From contig NC_079513.1 in the NCBI RefSeq assembly GCF_000801105.2, positions 25,403,640 through 25,467,639 of the forward strand: 64,000 bases of DNA, written 5' to 3'. Within the stretch, counting starts at the first letter, position 1. The number at the start of each line of letters is the position of its first letter. This DNA comes from Raphanus sativus. Lineage: Eukaryota > Streptophyta > Magnoliopsida > Brassicales > Brassicaceae. Made by a program: the position numbers and the translations under genes. Positions 23,543 to 34,495 of this stretch are shown one piece after another. Below the pieces are notes generated by a model that worked only from the letters and a program-made list of their open reading frames with translations, made no database searches and was not told the DNA's origin.

Positions 23543-26500
23543 AGATCTGGTCTTAACTTGAAATACATGGTTTGGTGTGTAAAAAGTGTGTGCCATTTCT
23601 AGTTTTTCTTTTCTCACACCCATTGTAATTTTCTATGTGATTTATGTAACGAGTTACTTTGTCAAAGTTGTGTGTTTTCACATATTAGTACCACAATATC
23701 TTATTCTCCTTCAGGCATTTTATAATCTATTTCTATACTGAATACAGAATCATGATGTCAAACACAAGAAAAAACTCTGTTTAATTACGTCAACATGTTA
23801 CACAATAATTCTGCAGTAACAAAAAACATAATGTTTCTGCTGTCAACAGTTTCATGAATTTGTATGCAAGTGCAATAGCTGTTGATTTGACTTACGGAAA
23901 TTAAAAGAGAGTTAAATCTTGTACCGTAGCTTCTCTTGTTAGCAGTGGGAACATTAATGTATGTTCTCTAAGTTACTACTTACTTTGGTTTCTACTTCGT
24001 ATGTTGGTCTGAAATGTCTCAGCTGGTGCATTACTCACTTGAAGTTGACTTTTCAAGGACTTCATCCGTTACTCAACCTTGTGTTTAGTCCTTTTGACAA
24101 TTGATTGTTCTGTTTATACAAAGTCGTTTGCATAATTTTTCCTCTTTACGTTTTCTTTTAGTGAGATCTTTTTAGTTGTTTGTTTGTTACCTAACTAACT
24201 TCTCACAAATAATGCTTATTGTTTTGCTTTTTGTGGTTAACACCATTGTAATGTTGTTTGTTCTCTTTTCCTTTGTTGACTTGTAGTTGTGATTGATTGA
24301 CTAACATGTGTTATTTTTTAAAAAGACAAGAGTGTGGTTAACACATTACTAAGAGATGATGTGACTGAGACCAGAAAGGTAGTTTTGATTAGACTTTAAA
24401 AAGATACCTTTTATCAAGAAACCAAGAAGTATGTGGTTAGTGATTTTGTTTGTTTGTTAAGGAGCTGAATGGTTTGAAATTATTGGGAGTTATATCATAT
24501 AACTATCATGAATTTCAGTCTTAAAGGGAGAACATTTGTTATCTGGTAATTTTCCAGTGAAAGAATTGCTTAAGGTAATGATTAAAGACTTCGTTTCCAC
24601 GTCTTAACCGGTTATTGTTTGTCAGGGAGATCATGATCCTCATGCATACACTATTGAAAGGTAGCAAATAGAGACTTGGCTAACCTTAATGTCCTTTTCT
24701 TTAGATGGACCTTGTTTATATCCCATTTTTGTACTATATGATAGTTTTGTTAAGACATTTTTAATGTAAATGTGTTCCTATGCACCACCTGAAAAAAGCT
24801 TCATCAACTAACAAACCAAGCTAAAAGTGTTACAAGAATTTTCAGTCTGGTGTTTCAGATTGAGCATGACGTAGAGTACTCTCTTCTCACATGGCATGAT
24901 TTAAGGCTCAGTTTATTATTTGGCATGATTTAAGGCTCAGTTTATTATTTCACATGTGTGACTTCTTCGTTTTTGCAATGTCTGATCAAAGTACACTAAT
25001 GCAGGAGAGATTTGTAGCATCAAATGTGGGAAGCCGTGGATCGATAGACTAATCGACAAGTGGCATCATTTATGAAGGCAATATTGAAGTATGTTAGGAC
25101 AATACAGAGTTGTAGAAGCTGTCAATATGGAGTCAGCAAAACATTTATAAAGGTTTGTCCCCATTGTCCTTTACATCATTTGCAGCCAAGATGATTTTCT
25201 CTACATCCTTGAGCTCTCTCCTAATCCTAGCATATTATCCATTAAATTTGACCCTATCAGTTATTCATTTCTATTTGATCCAAATATTTTGGATATCCAT
25301 AAATGTTCAAATCAAAACATATAGCAAAATGTGATATACATTAAAATCGAAAAAATCACAAATGTTATTTTTTGGAAAATCGGATATCCGATCCTTATAT
25401 TTATAGATATGTAATTATATTGTACATACAAAACTATTATATCTATACATATTTTATGATATGATTTAGTTAATTTTTTATTCTAAGTTTTTCAATTTTG
25501 GTTATTACAATCCAATTTTATTTTTATATTGAGTCAAATGTTAACATATGAGTTTCTTATTAGGTTTGTTAATATTGAATTATGGTTTACAGTATCTGTT
25601 AAAAATGTTAGTTTGTTAGTATGATATTATTATTTTTATTTTAAATTGATATTCTTTACAAAAATTATTTAAAATGTTATATAATATTTTAAAAATAGTT
25701 TTAATATAATTGATGGATCAAATCGAATAATACGCAAATAATTAAAAAAACTCCGGATATTCAGAATTTTGTGAATTGAAGCGAATCACAAATGTAGATA
25801 TTCATTCGGGAGAAACGGTTCACAAATAGTACTAAATTTTCCGGATATCTTACTCTTCCTGAGTCCGTATATCTCTCTTCTTCAGCTTTCGTATTCACAT
25901 TTATTTATTTTCATTTTCTTTTCTTATAATTTTTTTTGTTTTATTTGTAGAAATATTTATGGTTTTGTGATTTTGTCTTATTGTTTTATTACTTCTTGTA
26001 CCCCACAAGCTTGAAGCCCACCTCGATAAATACATCTTAATTTTGCCTTCATGGAACACACTGAGCTACATTTCCTTGTTTGCATGGTCTAGTAAAATCC
26101 AAATCTCTTTAATGTCACCGTTAGCCTTCATAAATCATCTACATTACAGGGAAAATTTACCTTGCTGATAACATTTGTACTCCTGCAAGGTACCATAACT
26201 AATATAAACTAATATAAGATCAAATCAAGGTATGATTTCTTGAATTTAAACCATAAAATGAGATAAATTTGCCTATGCACCATTACTTTAAACATCAATC
26301 CAAGCAGATTTGGGTTCTTGTCAAGATGACAGTGTTTGTTTCTGTTTGATCTAACGATTTTTTTTTTTTTTGATACTGGACTGACTTGACACCAGGAACA
26401 GTGTAGCAGCCAATGAACATTTCATTAAATTATGAAGAGATAGATCACTGCACAAGGAAAGACGTATCAGCAAGAATTTTTCTCTCCACAACCACATAAT

Positions 26501-26854
26501 GCTCCTTGAACCCTTGGTAAGGTCAGAGAGCTTCCTTTACTTTTTGCTCAAGTATATAGTTTCATGTGTTGTGGAAGAAACATCTCTCCACGCAATTATA
26601 TTTAAACCAATATATAATACTATTGTATATGCTAGAGGGATTAACTAGTGCATTCCTAATAAACTGTTACGTGTGATTTTAGTTGTAGTCATAATGTTTC
26701 TATTAGCATTACACAAGATAAAATTTTACCATTTTAGAGAAATGAAACAATGAAGTAAATAAGAAAGTCTTTGCATAATTATTTTCACTAGTGTTCTCCT
26801 AGTTTTATGCTCTCTGTCTCATTGATCTGCTGCAGTGGTGCCGGTATCTTCTTA
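23543..26854. other. long intergenic region without a recognisable gene
   Basis: Over 3 kb of AT-rich sequence. It holds an exact 29-bp tandem duplication (24893-24950), an AT-rich block at about 25220-25860 with repeated GGATATCC/TTCGGATA-type words as in crucifer dispersed repeats, and a T-run at 26360. The Arabidopsis PPR gene At5g15300 expected here is not recognisable. Confidence 0.5.
24893..24950. repeat. exact 29-bp tandem duplication
   Basis: GGCATGATTTAAGGCTCAG plus TTTATTATTT occurs twice back to back (24893-24921 and 24922-24950) with no mismatch, pointing to a recent replication-slippage event in non-coding DNA. Confidence 0.9.
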
Positions 26855-27128
26855 GAGCACCATTATCGCAAAAGTGGCTTAAGTGGGATTGTTTAAATTT
26901 TTTTATTATTATTTTTTTTTTTGGTTTTTTTTTTCCAAAATCAAAAAGTAAAAAAAAAATAGACCAATCGCGGGCTGCCAAGTGTTAGTGGAGTCCGCGA
27001 AAAACACAAACAACGCCGCTTGTTGGTGTTTATTCAGGCGTCGATGTTTTCCTTTTCTTCTCCTTCTCCCTCTTTTTCTTCTTTTTTTAATCATAAGCCA
27101 CTCTTTAAACAACCCGTTAATGGTGCTC
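26855..27128. mobile_element. Tourist/Harbinger-like MITE
   Basis: A 274-bp element with inverted ends GAGCACCATTA...TAATGGTGCTC, flanked by TTA on both sides (26852-26854 and 27129-27131), the target duplication of PIF/Harbinger elements. The inside is low complexity (T-runs and CTT-rich stretches) and non-coding. Small frames across it on both strands are composition artefacts. Confidence 0.75.
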
Positions 27129-27131
27129 TTA

Positions 27132-27560
27132 GTCACCACCTTTTTAACAACATTTACTAATTTACTCTTTCTAGTAAAGGTTAATGAGAGAAAAAAGTAA
27201 ACTAGAAACCTATTTGTACGTAATGTAGTTATAGTACTGTTATATATACATAGAGAGAAAAACAATGAGAACGTTGTGGAGGACGTTTAAGGCCTTAGAC
27301 TACCTGTAAAAGTAGCTGAAACAAATCAAAGGCCCTTTTTTCCAACCATAGTCTACAAATAGATAGTTGAAAATTTTATGTCTTTTAGTAACTTTTATGG
27401 GGCCTAAGAACGATGATCGCACATGGAATGATGAAATTAGAGTGCTAAAACTGTGGATAGGTGAAGGGAAAAAAGTTGCAGTGCCCATTAAATTTAAGAG
27501 GGTTATTGAGTTTTAATACACAAGATCATCAAAGAGATGAGGCCTATTTGTAATAGATAA
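27132..27560. other. spacer between MITE and Helitron
   Basis: No gene. The 62-codon minus frame at 27300-27488 is featureless. Confidence 0.5.
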
Positions 27561-28499
27561 CTAGATCTTGACCCGCCCAACCGGGCGGGTATTTATTTTA
27601 TGTTTTTAGTTTTTTATTTATAAATGATATATTTGTAATATTTAAACATAAATTTAGATTGAAAATTAACATTTGTAGTTATAATAAAAATTAAAAGTTT
27701 TAAAAAATATTTTGATATAAATTTTAAATTCCTAATTAAAATAATATAGAGATGGGTCATAATTTTTTCCAATTCCAAAATCTTAGCATTCTTAATAAAA
27801 AATAAAATAATTTATAAATACATAAAATATATAAACATATTTGAAATTAAAATAAATTTGTTAAAAAAAAATCTTACGCAATTGTTGTTTATTTCTATAG
27901 TTTGACCCGTGGCCGTATAAATATTTGCTTTCACTTCAATTTTTTTCTTTGTTCTAATGATAATATCTATATATATATATATATGTGTATAAATTAATAT
28001 GTATTACATAATTGTTAGTATAACATTTTAAAACAAATTTTTTATTTATTACTTTAAATAATTATATTATGTGATTTTAATCGTCTATTATATCAAAGTG
28101 TATCATATAAAAATCTAATATTTATAACTAATTGGACTTATATTATAAAAATGTTATACTAACAATTTATAAATAAAATATTTTATATTTTATTTATATG
28201 ATATATAAATTGATTTTGATGTGTGATTTTATTTTATTATTTTTATTAGTAAATATTGAAAAATATTAAATGTTAACAAAAAATCTATAAGAAATTTTAT
28301 TTTGGTTAAGATTCATTCTATTAAAGAAATCTATTATTTAAATTAGGAAAAGATATTAAATACTTAAGTCTATCATTTAAATAAGGAAAAGACAAAATTC
28401 TCTACTATATTTGTTACCAAACAAAATTTAATTTTTTTAAAGACTCTTATCCCGATTACCAAACAAAAGCTTAAAGTACTTCTAATTTAATAACATAGA
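27561..28499 (-). mobile_element. non-autonomous Helitron (minus orientation)
   Basis: On the minus strand it starts TCTATGTTATTAAATTAG at 28499 and ends in CTAG at 27561. The end is preceded by a hairpin with CCCGCCC (27572-27578) and GGGCGGG (27583-27589). It is 939 bp, very AT-rich and non-coding. Ends and hairpin match the Helitrons at 6.6-12 kb. Confidence 0.75.
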
Positions 28500-28891
28500 T
28501 AGTTATAGCAGTGACTTGAATTTACTTCTACCACAAGAAATAACAGTGGTAGGTCATAGAAGGCTATCTCTCTCTCTCTCTCTGAGTTATTTAGAGATGG
28601 GACTTGCTTTCCAAGTCTTAAAACCAAAAAAAGTAATAACTTCTCAGGACCCCATTGTTAATAAATGTTCATCCATGTGAGAGTGCCGAGAAAAAAGGGG
28701 ATGCATTTCATTTTCTTGTGTCTGTCTGTCTTTCTCTCACCTCTATATATCATCCTTCATCACTCAATATACTTCACTTGTAACATTTCTACAACTGTAG
28801 CCAAACAGACCATTCTCTTATGGTGGTGATGATCATCATCATGTGATATTATCTCTCATTACCTTCTTCTTCTACTTAGTACTGTAATAAA
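28500..28891. promoter_or_regulatory. MYB16 upstream region
   Basis: A CT microsatellite (28565-28583) and a TATA-like CTATATAT at 28744, about 145 bp before the MYB16 start. The Helitron at 27561-28499 ends about 390 bp upstream of the coding sequence and so bounds the proximal promoter. Confidence 0.5.
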
Positions 28892-30099
28892 ATGGGAAGA
28901 TCACCGTGCTGTGACAAATTGGGTTTAAAGAAAGGGCCATGGACACAAGAAGAAGATCAGAAACTTTTGGCTTATATTGAAGAACATGGACATGGAAGTT
29001 GGCGTTCATTGCCTGAGAAAGCTGGTAAAATGAAAAACTATATAATTCAAAACTTTTCTCTCATGTAGTACCTTTCCTTATTCTCAAAATCTCTCAGGTC
29101 TTCACCGATGCGGCAAAAGCTGCAGACTAAGATGGACTAACTACCTAAGACCTGACATCAAAAGAGGCAAATTCAACTTACAAGAAGAACAAACCATTAT
29201 TCAACTCCATGCTCTCTTAGGAAACAGGTCTCTCCAAACAAAACAAACAAAGCTCTGCTTCTTTCCTTGGCCTTTTGTCTGAAACTTTTGTTGTTGTTGT
29301 TATAATAATAATACTAGGTGGTCGGCGATAGCGACTCATTTGCCGAAGAGAACAGACAACGAGATCAAGAACTACTGGAACACTCACTTGAAGAAACGGT
29401 TGGTTAAAATGGGGATTGATCCAGTGACTCATAAACCCAAAAACGAAACTCCTCTGTCTTCTCTCGGTTTAACCAAGAACGCAGCCATACTTAGCCACAT
29501 GGCTCAATGGGAAAGTGCTAGACTTGAAGCTGAAGCAAGGTTAGCTAGAGAATCAAAGCTTCTTCATTACCAAACCAAACCATCATCACATCATCATCAT
29601 CATGGTTTCACCCATAAGACATTGTTAACCACTTGGACAAGTAAAACAAGCCAAGGTAAATAAAACAGAACATAGACACACTAAGTAACTGCATTTGAAA
29701 ACTTGTTTGATCTTTCTATCTTTTGTAGACCAGCAACAGCAGCTTGAGTCTCCGACATCTACAGTGTCGTTCTCGGAGATGAAGGAACCGTTGGCGGCGA
29801 AGACAGAGTTCGTTGGATCATCCACGTGTCTAAACTTGATCAAAGAACCTGATCAAAACGATTGGATCAGTTCAACGATTCACGAGTTTGAAACCACGGA
29901 GATGGCGGGAGGAGTTGACGAAGGGTTCACCGGTGTAATGCTCGCCGGAGATTCACTAGGCCGGAGCTTATCCGACGAGAAACACGAAACGGTGAAAGAG
30001 AGAAGTGGTGGTGACTGCAGCAACTACTACGAGGAGGACAACAAGAACTATTTGGACAGCATTTTCAGCTTTGTTGATCCTTCACCGCCGATGTTCTGA
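28892..30099 (+). CDS. MYB16: R2R3-MYB transcription factor MYB16 (MIXTA-like)
   Basis: Four exons (28892-29024, 29098-29227, 29318-29655, 29729-30099) give 323 residues. Exons 1 and 2 have the standard R2R3 sizes (133 and 130 nt). The R2 repeat starts at residue 14 ([16 protein letters not shown]). R3 starts near 67 ([20 protein letters not shown]) and keeps [13 protein letters not shown]. The subgroup 9 motif [18 protein letters not shown] confirms the MIXTA-like group. MYB16 promotes cuticle formation and conical or outgrowing epidermal cells and acts with MYB106 and SHN factors. A His run (HHHHH) lies before exon 4. Position matches At5g15310. The sequence from exon 3 onward is duplicated at 33310-34290. 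Confidence 0.95.
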
Positions 30100-30584
30100 A
30101 CCAACAACGGGGTTGATTTTTCATTTTTTCGAACCCGGGTCTATTGTTGTGTTCAATTATGCTCTTTGACCAATCACCTTTCATATAACTTGAACATTAG
30201 AGAGCTTTAATCAGTCTGTGACTAGTACCACGTAGACCAATATCACTATACAAACGACAGGTAAAGGATCAGGAATCAGGACCATATGATACGATGGTTT
30301 GTTTTGTTGATTACAATGCGAGTAATATGAAAGATTTAGTTTTTATTGTGATAAAAATCAAGCGGATCCTGTCCACCAGTCTTCAATTGCTACTTTCCAT
30401 TAGCGTAACTTTACTTTTCTAGCAAGTTAGAATTTGTGATTTTTACTTTCTTTTTTTAAAGCAACAGCCATAAAAGCCACAGCCAAATATTTTTGTAAAG
30501 TCATATTAGTTTAAAAGTCTTGGCAAACAATCTCCACCTTTAGGGTTTCGTTTTGGTTATGGTTTTGTGAGCAGGTCAGAAGAT
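30100..30584. other. MYB16 3' flank / TOC-like 5' flank
   Basis: The left half matches 33900-34290 (duplicated MYB16 flank). The right half, unique in this window, leads to the GTPase gene and has TTAGGGTTT-like sequence at 30539-30547, just before its start codon. Confidence 0.5.
30129..30146 (-). pseudogene. 18-bp scrap of a tRNA-Gly in the MYB16 3' flank
   Basis: TCGAACCCGGGTCTATTG, 30 bp past the MYB16 stop, is identical to 33999-34016 inside the decayed tRNA-Gly in the duplicated copy. It covers the T-arm 5' half and variable region on the minus strand. The flanks align with that copy too, so the rest of the tRNA was probably deleted here. Confidence 0.6.
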
Positions 30585-32531
30585 ATGGAAGAGAAGAAGA
30601 ATGCAGACGATAGAATCATCAACGACAATACTGCATCGTTACTACCTCCTGCTCTTCCCCCAGTACTAGGCCTTGGGCGAGGTGCTCCTCTTTTGAAACC
30701 CACTACTCCACGACGCCGTGTCAATGGCAACGTGTCCCAGCAAGCAGAGGACCCTCCCACTACCACCGATGAGACCAGTGAGAAGCTACAATTGATTAGG
30801 GTCAAGTTTCTGAGGCTTTCACACAGATTAGGGCAAACTCCAAGTCGTAACGTTGTTGTTGCTCAGTTTTTGCATAGGCTTGGATTGGCTGAGCTGTCTA
30901 GGGGAAGCAGCAGCAGCCGTGTTGGTAGTACTACTAATCGTGCCATTTCCATGGCGGAACAGCTTGAGGCAGCTGGTGGGCTTGATTTTTCTTGTACGAT
31001 TATGTTGCTCGGTAAAAGCGGTGTTGGCAAGAGTGCTACCATTAATTCTATTTTCGATGATGATCATCAAGTGAAGACCGATGCATTCGAGATGGGGACG
31101 AAGAGGGTTCAGCTCGTTGAGGGATTTGTTCAGGGAATCAAAGTCCGGGTGATCGACACTCCAGGCCTCTCACCATCATGCTTTGATAATTACAAGAACG
31201 TGAAAACCCTCAAGTCTATTAGGGCTTTCATCAAAAAAAGTCCACCGGATGTTGTTTTATATCTCGATAGGTTGGATACTACGCAAAGCATAGATGATGA
31301 CATGTTTCTTTTGCGCACCATCACCCGTGTTCTTGGACCGTCGATATGGTCTAACGCCATCGTGGGTTTGACTCACGCCGCTTCCGCTCCACCAGATGGC
31401 GCTGCCTCTAGCTACGACATGTTTGTAACACGACGTTGTCATGCCATTCAGCTGGACATTGGCCTAGCAGCTGGAGACGCGCGGCTCGTGAACCCTCATG
31501 TGTCTTTAGTTGAGAACCACCCTGCTTGCAGGACGAACCGGGCGGGTCAGAAAGTGTTACCGAATGGCCAAGCGTGGAAGCCTCATTTGCTGTTACTCTC
31601 GTTTGCATCCAAGATTCTAGCACAAGAATATGCTCTTCTCAAATTACTAGATAATAATAATAATAATAATAATAATAGTCTAGCAGGAAGACCATTATCT
31701 GTAGCAGCTCGATCCAAGGCTCCACTACTGCCAGTTTTTCTCTCATATCTTCTGGAATCAGATCAGCGTCCTCCTCGATTAAGTACGCAATTGACTAAAG
31801 CTGAGATTTCTAGGCTAATCGTTGGGCCAGTCCTGGTACCTCCGGGGTGGGATCATGATATTAATATTGGCTATGATGGTTTACACGCTTCGGGAATTTT
31901 GGTTGATAAAGAAAAGATACATATGTCTTACTCGGGCCTAGTGGCAGAGACTAAGAGACGCAGGAAACTTACAACCGTGCAGCTGGAAATGGCCAGCTTG
32001 GTTGTACATGGAGAGGAGGGTAATAAATCAACCTCCCTAGGTTTCGAGATGCAAAAAAGTACTTGGCGTGAATTGTTTTGCACTCTTCAAAGTGATACCA
32101 ATTTTTGGAAACAAAAAGCTGCGGCTGGTCTCGATGTAACGCTCTTGGGTGATTCGGTGTCTGCGGGGGTGAAATCAGAACGTAAGTTGATTGATAATAA
32201 AAGGTTCGGAATGAATGTGTATGGTGGTGGGGCAATGACTAGTCGAGGTGATGCTGCTTATTGGGGTAGTTTAGAAGCTCAGTTGCTTGGTAGTTTTTTA
32301 TCTACTCTGGGACTTTCTGTGGTGGATGGGCATGGGGGTCTTGCTATCGGAGGGAATATACAGACCCAAGTGCCCATAGGACGTTCATCTCATCTAACTG
32401 CTCGTGCTAATATGAACAGCAGAGGGGCAGTGCAAGTAAGCATCCGGGCAAACATCTTTGAACAGCTCGAACATGCTATGGCCGCACTTGTTCCTCTGTT
32501 TAAGAAGCTACTTAGGTATTATTCCCCTTAG
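30585..32531 (+). CDS. truncated, intronless TOC132-like chloroplast import GTPase
   Basis: One uninterrupted frame of 648 codons from ATG 30585 (an in-frame GTG at 30567 is unlikely). After a short N-terminus it follows TOC132/TOC120: EKLQLIRVKFLRLSHRLGQT, then the GTPase domain with P-loop GKSGVGKSAT (near 143), switch DTPGL and TOC-type G4 segment GLTHAASAPPDG. The C-terminal part matches the membrane-anchor domain (VQLEMASLVVHGEE, GLDVTLLGDSVSAG, GGAMTSRGDAAYWGS, IGGNIQTQVPIGRSS). Compared with the ~1200-residue relatives it lacks the long acidic A-domain and the charged linker between G and M domains, and stops at LLRYYSP. An Asn run (eight residues) comes from an AAT microsatellite. TOC132-type receptors admit mainly housekeeping preproteins to plastids. 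The gene is out of place relative to Arabidopsis, so it is probably a relocated copy. Confidence 0.8.
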   Translation: MEEKKNADDRIINDNTASLLPPALPPVLGLGRGAPLLKPTTPRRRVNGNVSQQAEDPPTTTDETSEKLQLIRVKFLRLSHRLGQTPSRNVVVAQFLHRLGLAELSRGSSSSRVGSTTNRAISMAEQLEAAGGLDFSCTIMLLGKSGVGKSATINSIFDDDHQVKTDAFEMGTKRVQLVEGFVQGIKVRVIDTPGLSPSCFDNYKNVKTLKSIRAFIKKSPPDVVLYLDRLDTTQSIDDDMFLLRTITRVLGPSIWSNAIVGLTHAASAPPDGAASSYDMFVTRRCHAIQLDIGLAAGDARLVNPHVSLVENHPACRTNRAGQKVLPNGQAWKPHLLLLSFASKILAQEYALLKLLDNNNNNNNNSLAGRPLSVAARSKAPLLPVFLSYLLESDQRPPRLSTQLTKAEISRLIVGPVLVPPGWDHDINIGYDGLHASGILVDKEKIHMSYSGLVAETKRRRKLTTVQLEMASLVVHGEEGNKSTSLGFEMQKSTWRELFCTLQSDTNFWKQKAAAGLDVTLLGDSVSAGVKSERKLIDNKRFGMNVYGGGAMTSRGDAAYWGSLEAQLLGSFLSTLGLSVVDGHGGLAIGGNIQTQVPIGRSSHLTARANMNSRGAVQVSIRANIFEQLEHAMAALVPLFKKLLRYYSP

Positions 32532-33309
32532 CACCTAGTTGTTTTTTCTTCATGTCTTATCTCTGGATTTTGCATAAAGCCTTGATAAAACTTATGTTTA
32601 ATTTTTGCTAAAATTTGAATGATAGAAGTTAATGTTGCAGTTTAGTTATAAACAAAAGCTTGTTAATTGGATTTTGCTCATTATCATTACTTACTATAAT
32701 GCTAACCAACTATATAAAAATTAAAAACAAAGGGCTTGCTTTTAACTTACTTTTTCTTCTGCACTTTTCCGAATGACTCTGATTGCAAAAGATTTTTGCT
32801 CTATGTAGTTGATATGTCTTTGTATTGCAGATAAAATAATAATAAGAAATATTATTATGCAATTAAGTTTTAGTTAAGTTTACAACCTTCAAGAAACTTT
32901 CCTAGAAGAATAATGTTGAAGATTATATATTTCTTATTCACAATTTAAAGTGTGACTCTTGCAGTGTTTCAGTTTTGTTCCCTATTGTCTAGGTCTTGAT
33001 ATTGTTTGCCTTTTCGACTAGTGATCAAAAATTGATTCAGTACCGCATGCCTTTTTCCCTCCTATACAGATGTTCTGGCAGTCTGGCTTTGTGAAATGTT
33101 TGTTGTAAGACAAATATGAACGTCAATTACATATTACAGGCGCTTATTATTTTAAAAATTGGCATCAATCGACCAAACCCTTATATTGAACACTAAACAA
33201 TGGAATCGAATATATAGATATCAACTTCTCTTGGGTTTCTAGGCGAATTGGCTTATGACTTATGTTATGAGGCAAGCCTAATTAGTAAGTAAGATTCGTT
33301 TTATTTTGG
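32532..33309. other. intergenic region after the TOC-like gene
   Basis: Holds the 3' UTR of the GTPase gene and AT-rich sequence up to the start of the MYB16 duplicate. No gene is seen. Confidence 0.5.
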
Positions 33310-34290
33310 GTCACATGGCTCAATGGGAATGGAAAGTGCTAAACTTGAAGCTGAAGCAAGGTTCTAGAGAATCAAAGTTTCTTCATTACCAAACCAATCC
33401 ATTGTCACATCATCATGGGTTCACTCATAAATAAGAGATTGTTAACCACTTGGACAACAAAGACAAACCAAGGTAAAACAAAACAGAACATATATAGACA
33501 CTTGCATTTGAAAACTTGTTTTGATCTCTCTATCTTTTGTAGGCAATGGAGACTAGCAACAACAACAGCTTGAGTCTCCGACCGACACTGATCTACAGAC
33601 TACATGAGTTTCGTTCTCGGAGATGAAGGAACCGTTGGCGGCGAAGACAGAGTTCGTTGGATCATCCACGTGTCTAAACTTGATCAAAGAACCTGATCAA
33701 AACGATTGGATCAGTTCAACGGTTCACGAGTTCGAAGACGCCGAGATGGCGGGAAGAGTTGACGAAGGGTTCATCGGTCTAATGATCGCCGGAGATTCAC
33801 TAGGCCGGAGCTTATCCGACGAGAAAAACGAAACGGTGAAAGAGAGGGGGTGGTGGTGACTGCAATAACACTACTACGAGCTTCGCCTTTCCGATTCACA
33901 GAGGATGTTCTGAATCAACGGTTGGTTTCTTTTTCCAGGGAATGCTTCGGCTTCTTTTCATTTTTCAAAAATAAAAAGTTCAATGCGTCTGCCGGTAGTC
34001 GAACCCGGGTCTATTGCTTGGAAGGCAATTATCATAACTGTTGGACTACAGACGCTTCGTCGCCTATTATTCTTTAGATATTTTCTTTTTCATTTCCAAC
34101 TCGTAGACCAGAGCTTTAATCAGTCTGCGTGGGACTACTACGACGTACCGCGTTCACGTAGACCCAAATCACTATACAAGGATACGTAAACGATCAGAAC
34201 CATATGTTACTGTAGTTTGTTTTGTTGATTACTATGCAAACTTGCAAACGATCAGGTTCATATGAAAGATTGAGTTTTATTGCGATAATG
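33310..34290 (+). pseudogene. duplicated 3' fragment of MYB16 (exon 3 end, intron 3, exon 4, 3' flank)
   Basis: Sequence from about 33310 aligns with MYB16 from about 29494: the ACATGGCTCAATGGGAA region of exon 3, the intron with both splice sites, and nearly all of exon 4, then about 250 bp of 3' flank to about 34290. Retained intron sequence shows a DNA-level duplication. A small deletion puts a TAG into the subgroup 9 motif segment (AGGTTCTAGAG at 33359). Other indels break exon 4 at both ends, and the MYB DNA-binding repeats are absent. A 79-codon open segment (33623-33859) is only the remnant of exon 4. It cannot make a MYB factor. Confidence 0.85.
33984..34055 (-). tRNA. decayed tRNA-Gly (UCC anticodon), probable pseudogene
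   Basis: The minus strand folds as a 72-nt tRNA: acceptor GCGTCTG/CAGACGC with discriminator A, anticodon stem ATTGC/GCAAT and loop CTTCCAA, giving anticodon TCC. Against the plant tRNA-Gly(UCC) sequence I remember, the D-loop GG is AG, one D-stem pair is lost (TGAT for GGAT) and one T-stem pair is lost (ACCGG for CCCGG). Those bases are in the A and B boxes of the internal Pol III promoter, so transcription and folding are doubtful. It lies in the duplicated MYB16 flank. Confidence 0.7.
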
Positions 34291-34340
34291 CGGCTGTGAT
34301 AATAAAAAAAAACACGCTCACTTGTCAATTATTATATGAT

Positions 34341-34495
34341 TGTTGTGAAAGTGTGTTTTATTATTGAATCAAAGTGTTCCTTATATAGGAAATACATGGC
34401 GACATGGGCCTAAATACAATGGGCCATAAACGGGCCAAGATTACAAGTAAATATCTAATGGGCTGGACATCCATAAACATAATATTTATAACACT
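34341..34495 (-). repeat. 3' LTR of the minus-strand Copia element
   Basis: 155 bp beginning TGTTGTGAAAGTG on the plus strand and ending ATTTATAACACT. It differs from the partner at 40106-40260 by one base (C against G in ACGGGCC/ACGGGGC), counted by eye. Confidence 0.92.

Noticed and set aside
26909..27265. 118-codon minus frame rich in Lys and Arg
   Set aside because: It comes from low-complexity A/T and CTT tracts of the MITE.
30567..30584. GTG start for the TOC-like gene
   Set aside because: Plant nuclear genes rarely use GTG; the ATG at 30585 is in the same frame and a better start.
33623..33859. 79-codon frame with MYB16 exon 4 sequence
   Set aside because: It is part of the broken MYB16 duplicate without DNA-binding repeats, so it is not a separate gene.
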